From: Aquilaria yunnanensis
Taxonomy: Eukaryota; Streptophyta; Magnoliopsida; Malvales; Thymelaeaceae
Assembly (NCBI GenBank): GCA_039654915.1
Contig: CM077598.1
Span: 69,778,041 to 69,842,040 of the forward strand
Direction of reading: 5' to 3'
DNA: 64,000 bases
Position numbers and translations under genes: made by a program. Below the pieces are notes generated by a model. That model ran no database searches, was not told the origin of the DNA, and saw only the letters and a program-made list of their open reading frames with translations. The stretch's first letter is position 1. Each line of letters begins with the position of its first letter. Below, piece after piece: positions 33,553-46,495 of the stretch.

Positions 33553-36045
33553 TGACTTGGCTGCTCTCAGCCCTACCTAGGAAGCCTGTGAGAATGAGTC
33601 ACATGATGGTTGTAATTAGCTAGTTATATATGTGTGCGGATTAAAACTTTGTGATACTAGTTGATTAACCTAGAATATACAGGATGCATGATCTTTGTGC
33701 TTTGACTTAAATTAAAGGAAATCATAAGAACATTCACTTGGCCAGGTATTTTCATACAAAACAAGCTCAGAAAGCCAAAGCATACAAAATCAACATTGAT
33801 ATGAATTTACTACACATAACAACTGTGTGGGAGCATTCATACATAAAGTAGACTAATACCCTCACCCAAGAGAAACCCTAGAGTCTAGGACTCCATCCAT
33901 AAACATAGGAGACAACTAACATATACAATTTACACAAGGCTATCCTACTGAGATCTTTTCATCTAACTCCTACCTTAGATGTAATCCTAGTGGTGAGCCA
34001 TTATGGCCAAGAAAAATAATAGTTAGTACTTTTTATTTACCAACAAGTAGCTAATAAAACTAGGATCATAAAGATTCTCAAAACTAAGTACTTGCAAAAG
34101 CAAACTACCATGACAACCTTCAATGGTTTTCAGGTCTAACACCATCAAAATCTGCACAACATAAACTAGCGAGTGAGAATTGTAATTCTCAATAAGGGTC
34201 TTCACCTACAAGAAAAGATACTAAAGACAACACATATATAACCATATGTAATCTACTGTGAGCTTGTACAACATGAGGCTAAACTTAATGTGCATAAGTT
34301 TCAGTCGCTTGGGACTTGTGCTCTACCTAGTCCTTGAGCTACAAGGCAAAGCCTTGTCTATTAGCAAGCATTGCTTACTAGCCTAACTATTGAAGTTCTC
34401 CACCAGTTGAACCTCCCTTATGTTGTACAGGGGCACTATGGTTGGACTGAAAGTTCTTAGGTCCTAAAGAATCCACTTGGTGTACTAAGGTTGCCTCATC
34501 AAGACCTTGAAGCTAAAAATACAACTAAGGTCTCGATGGTGCTAAACCTTCCACCTTATCAATAGGTGTACTATGGTTTCCTCATCAAGAACTTGAACCT
34601 GAAGGCATAACTAAGGTCTCAATGGTGCTAAACCCTCCACCTCATTTAATGGTGTACTATTGTCATCAAATAACTAGTTTTCTCATGAAGTGCATCCACC
34701 ATTTACAAAACTATGAGAAAACTCCTAGATCATGAGAGAGTTTTTGGATGTGCCGGAGTGTCATTGTACCATTAAAACCCCTATGCAACCCTAGGACCAT
34801 CCCTACCCTCTACCGGATCTCCTTTGAAAAAGCTAAAATTTGCTAAAAAAGGCCTCTAGGGCCTAGGCTCCAGGAGGAGTGTCTCTAGGGCTTAGGCACG
34901 AATAGCACCTAAGGCTTAGGCACCAGCTGAGCCTCAGGCACCAGGAGCACTCTATTCTGTAGAGCAAAAAATGTGCCTTGGGCACTGAGGCACCAGGACC
35001 TCATGTCCTGAACCTCAAAAACACCCTCCTAAGCCTCTTTAGAGGTTTCTATGAGTTTAAGGCATACAATAGATGCCTAAAATCAGCATAAACTTGTAAA
35101 ACAACTTACATAGGCCATAAGTACACCATCAAAAACTTTCTATGATGCATTAAAGCATCACACAATCCACAATTCCAAGATTAGTCCACCATAAACACAC
35201 TTGCCCATAATTAATGCTACTTATGAAACTACTTGATTCCATCAAGCATCAACACTTAAATAGCATGAATCAAACTTGAAACACATAATCCCTTACCTCA
35301 ACTTCAAGTCACAAGCAAGAATTATGCAACTCTTTCACACCAACCAAGTTCCATAAAGTCTGACCTAAGTTTCAAGCATATATGGCACAAAACATCAAGT
35401 TACTAACTTCTAGCCAAAACCCAAGCTCCCAATCAACTAATAAACATGAAATGAATCAAGAACAGATTGATTACCTCATATAAAAAATAAGGGGTGGGAG
35501 GAAAGATGCTTCCAAGCCCCAAAACCATGATTTTATGCTTGAAATCAGCTTCCAATAGCCTATATACTTATGGTGGCTTCTTTTTCCACCAAAAACTCTT
35601 CATTTTGGGCTCAATTGGATGAAGAAATGATGTTGTGAAGGATAAAATCGGGTTTTTCCAGCCATCCCCCACTTTACTATCTTATAACTTGAGTTTAAAA
35701 CCTAAGCCACCAAAGTATTAGACATGTAACAGTTAAACCCCCTTCTTTTGGTAACCTTAGTCATTCTTGGTCAATTTTTGTATCTTTCAACTAAGTTTGG
35801 GTTAAAGTTAAAACGTAGGTTATAAGACCTCATTTTTAACACTTGGGAACTGGCCCAACTATTCGGGATGCAAAATTTACCATTTTTCCTCCAAACCTCA
35901 TATAGTGCCTCATCCTCCTCAGAACTTAGTGAACATTGGTAAAATTCCTTATCCTTGCTATGTGAACTTGAAATAAGGTTCCAATCTATAAATTTAATTA
36001 ATTTACCTCACTTAAACTGAGTTTTTCACTATGAGGGCCATAGTA
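33553..36045 (-). mobile_element. LARD-3: inverted solo LTR of the LARD family
   Basis: About 2.49 kb, the reverse complement of the LARD-2 LTR along its length (for example 'gcttgggttttgg-tagaagttagtaa' is shared with 41710-41740 when inverted). It starts TGAC at 33553 and ends TA at 36045 where CA is expected. Candidate TSD GCCGA / GCCCA (one mismatch, 33548-33552 and 36046-36050). It is inserted near the 3' end of the LARD-1 LTR. Confidence 0.78.
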
Positions 36046-36174
36046 GCCCACGCATGATTGTGACTATAAACATGAAGGTTTTAACTACTGTGCATCTAAT
36101 CAATTAGCCAATTGTGACTAATGTTGGACAAGTTTCCATAGGCTTCCTGGGCAGGCCCATGAGGGGCCATGTCA
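36046..36174 (+). repeat. LARD-1 LTR, piece 4 of 4 (3' end)
   Basis: Matches 43608-43743, ends GTCA and is followed after three bases by an initiator-tRNA-type PBS. It completes the LARD-1 LTR. Confidence 0.75.
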
Positions 36175-36177
36175 GTT

Positions 36178-36189
36178 TGGTATCAGAGC
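36178..36189 (+). other. LARD-1 primer-binding site (tRNA-iMet type)
   Basis: TGGTATCAGAGC is the standard plant initiator-Met PBS. Confidence 0.85.
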
Positions 36190-38250
36190 TAAATCATGGT
36201 CATTGGAGGCTAGGAATTGAGATATAGTGGATTGTCCTTATGCTGGGGTAGTTAGTTCTAACCAACATTTGTGAGTTGTCATATGGCTTTGGCTGCAGGT
36301 TGCAATGGTGAAACTAGGTTAGGTTTGCTTATGGATTTTAAGGTCCAGGAATGGACTTAGCAGTTTAATGTGGCAACATTGGGTTAGTTGGTTTGGCTTA
36401 TTCCAAGGTGAAGACACACCATGTTGTGAGTTGTTGGGATGTGACCACCATCCTATGAAGTTGTTTTGAACCTCAACGATGAGTTAGGCTACATAAGAAG
36501 TTCTGGAACTCTCCAAGGTAGGGAGCACCACTAGACCAGGTGGATTACACTAAAAGTTCCCTAACTTGAACCTACCAACTTGAATAGGTTAGGCAACATC
36601 GAAAATAGCTGAGGATGTGCTGACCTATGTCATAAAACCTAGTCATGTCGGCTACAAAGTAACAAGAATATCACTTTTACACTCTTTCGTTGAGAGTATG
36701 AGCTTAGGGCCAAGTTCCTTAAGGCCTCGAGTGAGCATATGAAGGTGCTTGGCAATCATTGAGGTGGGCATTGGTAAGTGGTACAGGATACAATAGCTAT
36801 CAAAAAATAGTAAAACAAGTAGAAGACATGAGATTACGAGGTGGAGGTTAGCTCATGCAACCTAGTAAAAGGATGGGCACCATGCCCGTAGTACAAAATT
36901 TGACCTGAGACCAAAGAACAAAAGTGAATCATTAGGAGAAGGGCTATACCCCAGGGTGCAAAGAGTGTGTTACTGTTAGCTTGCACCTTGGAAATGTTGC
37001 TAACGGTCCAAGCGGTCATCAGGCTAGTCTCATATTTGGGCTCAGTTAAGTTAAAACCAGCCTAGGAAGTTCATCCCTAACAGCTGCTTCCATAAAGAGT
37101 TGACTTAGTGCACCAAACTAGCAGTTCAGGTTTTGCTTCAACTAGTCAAATGGTTGAAGTAGGCAGCCACCAGCCGGGTATGATAGGTAGCCATAGTGAA
37201 CTTGCGGGTAGTGCAAGGCTAGTGTGAGGTAAGTCTCTAACCTTTTGCTTGTAGTGTAGTTACTCTATTGGTAAGGTTGAAAATGACCAAGTGATGCCAG
37301 AAAGAGGATTTTTTACCTTAACCTAATGGGGTAGAGTTCAAGGAGCACCCGTGAGGGAGAGTTCACTATGTCTAGTCAAGAGTTGGCTCACTTGAACCAC
37401 ATGGTTAAGTAATCTCCCACCTAGTTAAGTGTCATGTTAGTAATTAATGTGCAAGGTCTAGCATAGGTATAGTTGTGCTCCGGCATCTATTTTGTGGCTC
37501 TGCTAGTTGTCGTGTTACCTTAGCAAAAAGAAATCAAGGGTTGGAAGCCTAGTTAACGAGGATATTGGTTGAGAGACTTAAAGCCCAGAGTTAGAGCATT
37601 TCATGTGACCCTAGTGCCTTCAAAATGAAGGGCTTGGGATCTATGAGATTGGTCAAGGCTGACGGGGAAGCTCACAACTTCAACGGATGGAACCAGTCCT
37701 AATGTGCATAGTGCAACACACTAAGTAGGGTTTTAGTGTATGAGCCACGCAAGTGATTTTCCATGCCCAGCCACCTCCTGATAGTTACTTAAAGTTAGTT
37801 CTCCCACTAAATAAGTTAAGTGGACATGGTGAAGGTGTAGGTACATCATCCCAATGAGAGGTCAGCATTGTCTGGTTTTGGTATGCTAGTTAAGCATGGA
37901 AGGTGGATATGGTTCTTTGTAACAATAGTTTAGGTGGGGAGCAATTGTCATACAGATGTTTGTTAGTGTTAGAGGCCAGGAGGCCTAGGATGTGGTTGAG
38001 GAGTTGAGTAAGAAGGGAAGTATGTTAGAGCCTAAAAAAGGGGGTCAAGGTGTCTAGTCAACTACTAAGCCAAAGATATGTAGGTGGCCCAAAATGTAGT
38101 GGTACCATATAACTCAGCCAATGACCCCATAGGTGCTTTACACATGGGGTAAGTTTGGTGACTGAGAAGTAAATGTACTAGGAATGCACCTAAGAAGCTA
38201 ATCTTGCATGTGTAGGGTGTTGCACTTTGAGTGCATGGAAGTAAAAGGAC
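36190..38250 (+). mobile_element. LARD-1 internal region, non-coding
   Basis: About 2 kb collinear with the LARD-2 internal segments 43761-44881 and 57402-58438 (for example 'gatgtgaccaccatcctatgaagttgttttg' is near-identical in both, and 'gaccaagtgatgccagaaagagga' is shared). No gag or pol motif is found in any frame, so the family looks non-autonomous (a large retrotransposon derivative). The 3' limit is not sharp. Confidence 0.75.
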
Positions 38251-38317
38251 TGAGTGTGTAGGCTACGAGCTACGAGGATACTTCGAGTAAAACAGCTGAC
38301 GCATCAAGAGCTTTGGC

Positions 38318-38575
38318 TTGTGTAACATATCAATAGTGTCACCACCAGGTGTTGGTGATATGATCAAAGAAGGCACAACCAAGGATGAAAAGGACCCATT
38401 GAAGATAACTAGTGGACCATTGACAAGAAAGAAGGCTAAGGAGTTCAAAGTGCACATACAAGCCCTAATGGTGTATTTTAAGCTCAACAGTTCTATAGTC
38501 ATTCAAAAGGAGCTATTTCAAGTTTATATGTATTTATTAAGGTATTTCCTAGTTATCCAATCTAGGAGAAAGTAG
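38318..38575 (+). pseudogene. Gypsy polyprotein C-terminal fragment
   Basis: An 85-codon ORF with the motif SGPLTRKKAKEFK preceded by a GDMIKE segment. This is the typical end of many plant gypsy polyproteins (GP-TRARAK type) just before the 3' LTR. Everything upstream (RT, integrase) is missing. It lies directly left of an LTR-like segment and a gag on the right, an order expected at a junction between tandem copies. Confidence 0.6.
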
Positions 38576-38589
38576 CCTACTTTGAGGGA

Positions 38590-39516
38590 GGACAAATGCC
38601 AAAGTTTTTGTTTCAACATGCGCAAATGAAGACTAAATGGAGTCTGATTTGTGTCAATCCATATCCATGGTGCCAAGGACGTATCTTATCCTTATTCTAG
38701 AATTTTTGGATCATCTATTTTGGAAGGGAAACCAATACAGTAGCTTGGATGTGTTCTACACACCTAAGTGCACAATTTCGAAGCTTGGAACCAACACGTG
38801 CACCTCTAGAGCCACCTTGAAGTGTTCATGAGCCAATTTCATTCCACAACCTGAATCTTTGAGCACTAAAGTTTCAAGATCTCTTTCAACACTTAATAGG
38901 AAGTTTCAATGCAATGGAACTCAATTATTCAAGTTGCAAGTTGAAGACACAAGTAAGAACCCCATGGAGCCCTTAAAGGGCACCCGGGAAGACTTTTTTG
39001 GGGGTTTTATGGCCAATCTTGTGTTGTAACATATTTTATTTAATTTTCATATTTATTTACATTATTTAGGATTTTATGTAGGCCATGGAAGTGATATAGG
39101 TCACTTAGGCTAAAGGGATTTCGTTGCCCACATTAAACATGTTCAAATTAGGTGTCAGAGTCCTAGTTTAACTAGGTTTTCTTAAGTCTTTTGTACCTAG
39201 GTTTCCTATGTGACTTGGGCTAGGAATTTTGCTGAGTCTTTTACCCTAGTTTTGGCCTATAAATAGGCACATATTATGGTTGTAAAATACAGCCTTGATA
39301 TGAAATAATATTGCTACTTTGAAGAGAAAATCACTTCTATTCTTTGAGGACTACCTTGGTGCACAAGTTACTTGTGTTCTTGGTTTTCTTATACTTCTTG
39401 TTTCTAATTACAGGTTTATTAGGGGTGGGGGTTTAAATCCAGTCTCTTTGATGTCTTGTGGAGCTTGAAAAACATCTTACGTGGGCTTCTTGGTCATTAT
39501 ACCAAAGGGGTTCACA
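38590..39516 (+). repeat. LTR-like segment of a gypsy fragment
   Basis: Placed between the polyprotein tail and a PBS-like site; it ends TTCACA. TATAAATA at 39258-39265 lies about 250 bp before the end, as in plant LTR promoters. No second copy is in the window, so the left boundary is approximate. Confidence 0.55.
39258..39265 (+). promoter_or_regulatory. TATA box in gypsy-fragment LTR
   Basis: TATAAATA in the context GGCCTATAAATAGGC. Confidence 0.55.
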
Positions 39517-39521
39517 TCAGT

Positions 39522-39533
39522 TGGTATTAGACC
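39522..39533 (+). other. Degenerate primer-binding site
   Basis: TGGTATTAGACC resembles the initiator-Met PBS with changes; it follows the LTR-like end by five bases. Confidence 0.5.
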
Positions 39534-40426
39534 CACAAGTTCCATCCGAAGGACATATCTTTGTGTTCTAGTTTTTTTTCATTTTTCTTTCAATTTTTGC
39601 AGTAATTTTATGTTTTAATTCTCTATTTTAATCCTTTTCCTTCTTTTTTCAGGTTTGTGTTCTTTCTTTCTAGCCTTATTTCTAATCAAAACAACCAAAA
39701 ACAACAAAAAGAAGTCAACTAGTGTTACCTTGTGCTTTCGGTTTTAATCCGTTTGTTCTTGTTTGTTTCTTATCTTTCTATTTCATGTCCAGACCTATTA
39801 ATCTCTCTTGTTTTCATTTTTTCCATCATCCTAGAGTCAAGAAACACCAAAAAAATAACGATCCAAGTTCAGGAAGTTTCAGTATCAAAAAGTTGTTTCA
39901 AATTGTGCAAGATTTCAATAGTTTCTTGTCTTGGCCTAAAAGAAATCTAACTTTTTGTCTTTGGTAGCAAGGAACTTCAAGAGAGGAGTTGTTTTAGCAT
40001 CAAACTGCAAGTAAAGAAAAAGGGTAGAAAAAAAAAAGGAAAAGGAAAAGAAAGAACAAAAGAAAAGAGAAAAAAAAGAAACAAGTTTTTGCAAAAGAAG
40101 TTGCACAAAGTGTTTTGGTTTTTTTTTTTTTGCGCCAACAAACCCTAACCTTTTGTTTCGAGCCTAAAGCTTTTCTTTATGGTTCTTGTGATCATCAATT
40201 GCAAGAGCTTCCTAGAGTCTTTTAAAGCTTATTTAGGCCACCTCTTTTGGAGTCAAAATTGTTTTCAAGAATTCAAGTTTTCTTGTGTGGTTTGAGGACA
40301 GTTTTCTTAGAACTTTTGAGGGCTCTTTAAATAGCAATATCTCACTAACAAATTAAGTGTTTTAAGTGTTCATCTTTTGAGTGAAACACGCAAGGTGAAT
40401 GTGTGAGGATCTTTGATTTCAGGAGT
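39534..40426 (+). other. Leader of gypsy fragment, non-coding
   Basis: AT-rich leader between PBS and gag. It contains a purine tract (about 40015-40082) and a T12 run near 40120. Short ORFs here show no recognisable motif. Confidence 0.5.
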
Positions 40427-41118
40427 ATGGAGGGCCAGGAGGATAGGAGAATGTAAGTGAGACACAATGAGGAGCCTACCATGATAGCACTTCAAGAAAC
40501 TCTCCATAAACTTGTGGTGAGGATTGAGGACATAGATTTGAGGTTGCCAAGGAGACCTAATCCCATCTTGTAACCAAGGAAAGGTCTAAGGAGAGAAGAA
40601 CGCATGGAGGAAGAAGGATTTCAGCATGACAATGGCCTTCCAAGGAGGGGGTAGCCAAGGGAGGACAACAACCTCAACTCCATCAAGCCTACCATTCCTT
40701 CCTTCCAAGGGAGGAGTGATCTTGATGCGTATTGGGAGTGGGAGCAAAAGATTGAGATGGTGTTTGATTGCCATCATTATTCTAAGGAAAAGAAAGTCAA
40801 ATTGGTTACCATGAAGTTCACTGACTGTGCTCTTGTATGGTGGAATCGGGATGTTACTTAAATGTGGAGGAGCCCATACACACATGGAGAGCCCTTAAAG
40901 CATTAATGAAGAGGAGATTTGTGCCTAGCTACTACACTAAAGATCAGTGCCTCAAGCTTCAAAGGCTAGTCCAAGGCCAAAAGAGTGTGGAGGACTACTA
41001 CAAAGACTTGGTGATGACCTTAACCCGAGCCAACATCATTGAGGATGAGGAGACCACCATCGCTAGATTCATCAATGGTCTTAATACTGAGATTGCCAAC
41101 AAAGTGAAGGTGGTGCCT
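40427..41118 (+). pseudogene. Gypsy gag fragment, cut by LARD-2
   Basis: Starts at ATG 40427 but meets a stop after nine codons. The retrotransposon gag domain is clear across several frame blocks: IPSFQGRSDLDAYWEWEQKI, then ALVWW, MKRRFVPSYYTKDQCLKLQ, SVEDYYKDLVM and EDEETTIARFINGLN. The N-terminal and central blocks contain several stops, and the 41-kb block is open to about 41118, where the LARD-2 LTR (TGTTATGG) begins. The candidate TSD before LARD-2 is TGCCT (41114-41118). The rest of the element is not visible. Confidence 0.85.
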
Positions 41119-43743
41119 TGTTATGGCTCTCCTATTGGAAAGCTAACTTGGAACCTTATTTCAAGTTCACATAGCAAGAATAGGTATGTTAGGCAAAGTT
41201 TACTAAGTTTTGAGGAATTTAAGGCACCAAATAAGGTTCGGCAGCAAAATGGTAATTTTTCATTTTGAAGAGTTGGGCTGAGTCCCAAGAGTTAGAAATG
41301 AGTTTTAAAACCTAACTTCTACTTTTAACTCAACTTTAGTTCAAATAAATAAGATTTGACCAAGTTTGATTAAAGTTACCAAAAGGAAGGGACTTATTTG
41401 TAACTTTTTAAATAGTTTGGTGGCTTAGGATTTTAAAAGATTTTATAAATTGGTAAATGAGGAGGAAGGCTACCATTTGCTTCCTAAACCCGAGCTCACC
41501 CTTCCCTCTACCAATTCTCCATCAATTCAAGCTTAAAACCAAGAGATTTTCATGGAATTTGAAGCCACCAAGGATATACAAGCTATGGAAGGCTTGTTTC
41601 AAGCATGATTTCAAGTTTTTGGAGCTTGGAACCGAGTTTTCCACTATCCCTTATTTTTTATGCGAGGTAACACTTGAGTTCTTGGTAAATTCTTGTTTAT
41701 TAGATGTTTGGAAGCTTGGGTTTTGGTTAGAAGTTAGTAATTTGGTGTTTTATGGCTTTATTTGCTTGGAACTTAGTTAGACTTTGAGGAACTTGGTTTT
41801 TTGTGGAAGAGTTGATTGATTCTTGCTTGTGGATTGCAACTAATGTAAGGGAGTTATGTTTTCAAGCTTTGTTAATGCTATTGGATAGAGTTTGCTTCAT
41901 CAGATCAAGTAATTTTGGCAATAGCATTAGTTAGTTGTCTAGTTTGATCATGGTGGACTAGTGTGTTTGGCTTGATTGGAATAATGTTATAATGCATCAT
42001 AGGAAGGCTTGTGATGGTTAGTTGTGGTCTCTACAATGTCTACTACATGTATGTGAAGTTTAAAGGCTACCCATACATGTTTGATAAATTTGGGAAGTGC
42101 CCAAAGTTCATAGTAGCAAAATGGGAAGTTTTTTGGGCATTTTAGATGTTTGGAAATGCGTCACCAATCCATATGAGTTCCCACAACACGTCACCAATGC
42201 CTCAGAAATTCACGACACGTCACCAAGACAGCATTGACACCTGGTTTTGTTTTGTTCATAACTTTTCACTTGGGTGTCCGATTGAGGTGATTCACGATTC
42301 CACATGAAGCTAAGAGGGAGTACTATTGCCTCCATGCCTTCACTACACTTAAAATGGCTCATTTTGAACTTTATTTGAACTCAAAGCAAAAGTAAGTTTT
42401 GAATGCATGTTTGGCCACAATAGAGCACCATTAGTTGGGTGCAAGGTCTAGTGCCATCAAAAGCCTAGTTGGGCCTTCATATTTAAGGTTATGATGCAAG
42501 AACCTTTGTACACTAAGGTAGGTTCCAAAGAACCTGGTAAATGAGTCCATCCATGATCATCGCTACTCCACTAGTATGAACCAAGTAATGGTGGATAGGG
42601 GAGCACTATGGGTGAAGGCTTAGTGCACTTGTTGCCTAGCCAAGCTATGCCTTAAGGCACAAGTGAAAGCCTAGTGCATCCTTGGTAGGTTAAATGGGTG
42701 GAGGCTTAGTACACAAGTGACCTGGTCAAGTCTAAGGACTTGAGGCACTATATGGAGGCCTAGTACACCTAGTGGATTTCTTATAGTGCAACCAAGGAGG
42801 ATCCACCATGTTCACCTGCACAACAATTTTGGGAAGGCTATATTATTGCATTAGTCAGTAAGCTAAGGCTTACTTGGAGCGAGTTAGTGGCCAGAACTCG
42901 TGAGGCACGGAAAAATGCCCGTGAAAAGGACTAGGATGAGGAAAGGTCCCAAGGGACCTAGGTATATGCATATATTAGACCCTCAGACTACAAGTGTGCG
43001 TAGCAGGTTCCATATCCTTGTATATGTGGAGTCCTCAGGATTCTTCTTGTAGGTTGAAGACCCCTTACTGAGAATCTTTGATTCTCACTCCCTTACTTTT
43101 TGTTGTGCCGTTTTCAGCGTCGTTGAGCCAGCAACCGTTAAGGGTTGTCGAGCTAGGCTTATGAGCAAGTATTTGGTTTATTTGAATCTTTAAGATTCTA
43201 GTTTTTGGGTTGCTTGTTGGTTGAGTTATGGTACCAACTACAGTCATCTTTTTGGCCTACAAAGCTAGTACAGCACAATGGAGGGCTTGTGAAGCTTGCC
43301 ACTGGGAGTTTGCTCTAAGGTGGAAGCTTAGTTCTAGATCTCAATACAGTCATTCAGTGTATAGTTTTAATACACTAGTTTACCTCCAATGGTCATGTTG
43401 AGTAATTTACTCTAGAGTCGCTCTTGGGTGTGAGCACAGTATACTCTTGTTTGGATGCTTGCACACAATTGATTATGTGTAGTTAATTCCACTTAATTGC
43501 TTTGAATGCTTTGATAGTTTTGATATATTTTTTATCAAAATATGCCTAGGCAATGTTTTAAGTGTTGTTTCTTTATTTTATTGATTAGTCAAAGAAAAAA
43601 CTCATGCATGATTGCATAGTAGGACTAAATAACTAGAAGCATGAATGTTTTAACTAGTGTGCATGTAATCAATTAGCCAATTGCGACTAGCATCGGACAA
43701 GTTCCCATAGGCTTCCTAGGTAGGTCCATGAGGGGTCGTGTTA
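41119..43743 (+). repeat. LARD-2 5' LTR, about 2.6 kb
   Basis: Begins TGTTATGG and ends GTGTTA (from an expected GTGTCA), just before the PBS. The left limit is supported by the inverted LARD-3 copy, which ends at the equivalent base, and by the interruption of gag. The LTR is unusually long. The ORF at 41457-41780 inside it has no recognisable motif. Confidence 0.75.
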
Positions 43744-43748
43744 GTTTT

Positions 43749-43760
43749 TGGTATCAGAGC
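43749..43760 (+). other. LARD-2 primer-binding site (tRNA-iMet type)
   Basis: TGGTATCAGAGC, identical to the LARD-1 PBS. Confidence 0.85.
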
Positions 43761-45619
43761 TCGGTCATGGTCATTTAAGGCTAGTTACTAAGATCTACTG
43801 GTTTGTCCTTGTGCTAAGGTAATTAGTACTAACCAACATTTGTGAGTTGTCGTCTGGCTTCAACTGTAGGTTTTGATGGTGAAACTAGCTCAGGTTTGCT
43901 TTTGAATGCTATGGTCCAGGAATGGATCCTGGCAAAATGGTGTGGCAACATTGGGCCAGTTGGCTTGCTCCAAGGTAAGGCAACACCTTGATGCAAGTAG
44001 TGAGGATGTGACCACCATCCTAGGAAGTTGTTTTGGATGTCATTCATGAGTTAGGCTATGTAGAAGAATATGGAATCTCCCAAGGTGGGGAGTACCATTG
44101 AGCCAGGTGGATGAATCCAGAGGTTCCAAAACTTGAACCCACCAACTTGAAGGGGTTAGGCTACATTGAAGAGACCTGAGGATGCACTGACCAAAGTGGT
44201 GAGCACTTGGTCATGTGGGCTACAAAGTAATAAAGGTTAGCAATCTCATACTTTTGAATCAAGAGTATGAGTTTGAGGATAAGTTACCCATGGGCTTGAG
44301 CTAGTATATGTGGGTGCTTGATAATTCTTGAGGTGAGAATCAGTAAGTGGTGCAAGATGTAGTAGCTCTCGGAAGAGAGTTAGATGAGTTGAAGACTTGC
44401 GACTATGAGGTAGAGGTTGGCTCATCCGACTTAGTAGGAGCAAGAGTAACATACCTATAGTGCAAAATTCAATTTGAGACTGAGGAATAAGAGTGGATTA
44501 TGAGGTAAAGAGCAAGGCCTAAAGGTGTACAAAGTGCATCACTTTTAGCTTACACCTAAGAAGTGTTGCCAGCAGTCCGAGTGATCATCAAACTAATTTC
44601 ATTTTTTGCCTCGGTTAAGTTAAGACTAGCTTAGGATGTTTATCCTCAATGGTTGTTGCCACAAAGAGTGAACCTAGTGCATTAGAACAATAGTTTAAGG
44701 TTGCATCGCCAGTCAAGTGGTTAAAGTTGGCAGCCACTAGCCAGATGTGAAGGGTAGCCATAGTGAACTCATGGGCAGTGCATAACTAGTGTGAGGTAAG
44801 TTTTTAACCTTTCACTAGTAGTCTAGTTACATTGTTGGAGTTCTAGCATCAGTTTACTAGCAGAATTTTGTTTTGCATGTTGGGTATATTAGGTTTCGGG
44901 AGCCAAATAGTGCGGTGGAATTTAACCAAAACCCTCTAGGATCCAAGTGAAACGCGGTAAATCGGGTGTTCAAAAATTTTCATACCTAATTTTTGGTTGA
45001 GATCTCTCACTCAACTATAGAGTAAAATCACAAAACCTGAATAGTTGACGTGTTCAAGCTCTCTATGGTATCCACACGAGCCTCTTGGGATCACCACGCT
45101 TCCACCACGTCCCGGCAGATGCGTTTCTCTATCGCTCGCAGTGCTAGCTTGCGTCCTCCAAGGAATTACAAGAGAAGAGTGCGGCTGTCCTTTTGGGAGG
45201 CTAGGGCAAGGAAACCTGTGAATTTCTCACTTAAAAGTTGTATTTATAGTGAGACTCAACTTCCAGGCCTAATGGGTTTCAAAGCCCTAATCCAACTAGG
45301 CTTTAATTTGGGGCTTAATAATGGCTCAACTATTGGGCTCATTATTAATACGAAATTATTGTGAAACCAAAACCCAAATTATTAGCTCATGCACTCTAAT
45401 GATCGAAATAGCTCTATGTGTGCGACCCAATAATCTCTTACCACATTGGCAATGATCATAAATCACATTTATTGTCATAAGCAATGAGCGGTATCTAGCA
45501 ACACATCATTACTACCCAGGTGACAAGATTGTCGGCGATTCGACAAAACCTTTATGATCATTACCGATATATGCTATTGTCCTTTTGTCCAAGATATCAA
45601 GACAAAGCATCAGACATGG

Positions 45620-46495
45620 TGATAGCCAAAGCCTATCGCCTCTATCTCGCCGAACTCCCTGCCACAAGAATGGACAGAAGAGACTGGCGATACCCGAGTG
45701 AAAATGGGATCATACACCTCGGGAGATAGCCGAAGAGCTCCGAGCCCGGCACGCCAGGAAACTTGAGGATACTACTAGCCCCCCGAGGTTGCAAACAGAT
45801 CGCCTTTGGAAAAGAGGCACCAGCTATTGCGGGCCGAACATGATCTCCCCGAAGGCGGAACTCCCTGAAGCTGGGAACCCCCGAACTGGGTGCGTGTTTC
45901 CCGAAGAGGCATTGTCCGTACCAAAGGACAACCTCGCCCAGGGACCTCGGGAGTACGGCAGGAGCATTTAAGGAAGCATTTAAGGAAGCCTCTGACACGT
46001 CCTTTCACAGACGTCATAAGCCGCCTCAAAAGGTGCTCTGACACGCTGACGCCATCAGAATCACATCATGGCCCATCTCAGCACAAGGCTCAAGGCAACC
46101 TGCTACCAGCTATCTGTCCCCTACGCCCAGAAATTCAGGAAACATCTGACCGAACACGTGTCGCGATCCGAACGGGCTAGGCACTCCTATAAATACCAGG
46201 AAATAAATACTTGGCAGGAGGTTGGTTGGCAAAAGGTCTGACTCCCAGACTCTGAGAAAATCACCAGGCAAGACTCTTCAGCCCCTTTGTGCTATTTCCT
46301 CTGCCTTTTCTCAGCCACCACTGACTTGGGCGTCGGAGGCTCCCCCACGGAAACACATTCCGGGGGCCTCCTAACCCACTTTTTCTGAGCATCTCAGGTA
46401 CTCTCCCTTGGGCGCACCCTCATCTAGGCGTTCTTCCTCCTAGAAGTCTCTCCAACATTCACCATGACTCTAAACGATGAGGCCCCTGGCCATCA
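45620..46495 (+). repeat. Tat-C 5' LTR (876 bp)
   Basis: Starts TGATAGCC and ends GGCCATCA. It contains a TATA at 46188-46195 preceded by ACACGTGT at about 46155. Confidence 0.96.
46188..46195 (+). promoter_or_regulatory. TATA box, Tat-C 5' LTR
   Basis: TATAAATA, about 30 bp after a G-box-like ACACGTGT; the likely gag-pol promoter. Confidence 0.65.

Noticed and set aside
41457..41780. 107-codon ORF in the LARD-2 LTR
   Set aside because: The inverted LARD-3 copy of the same region has no matching open frame, so coding is unlikely.
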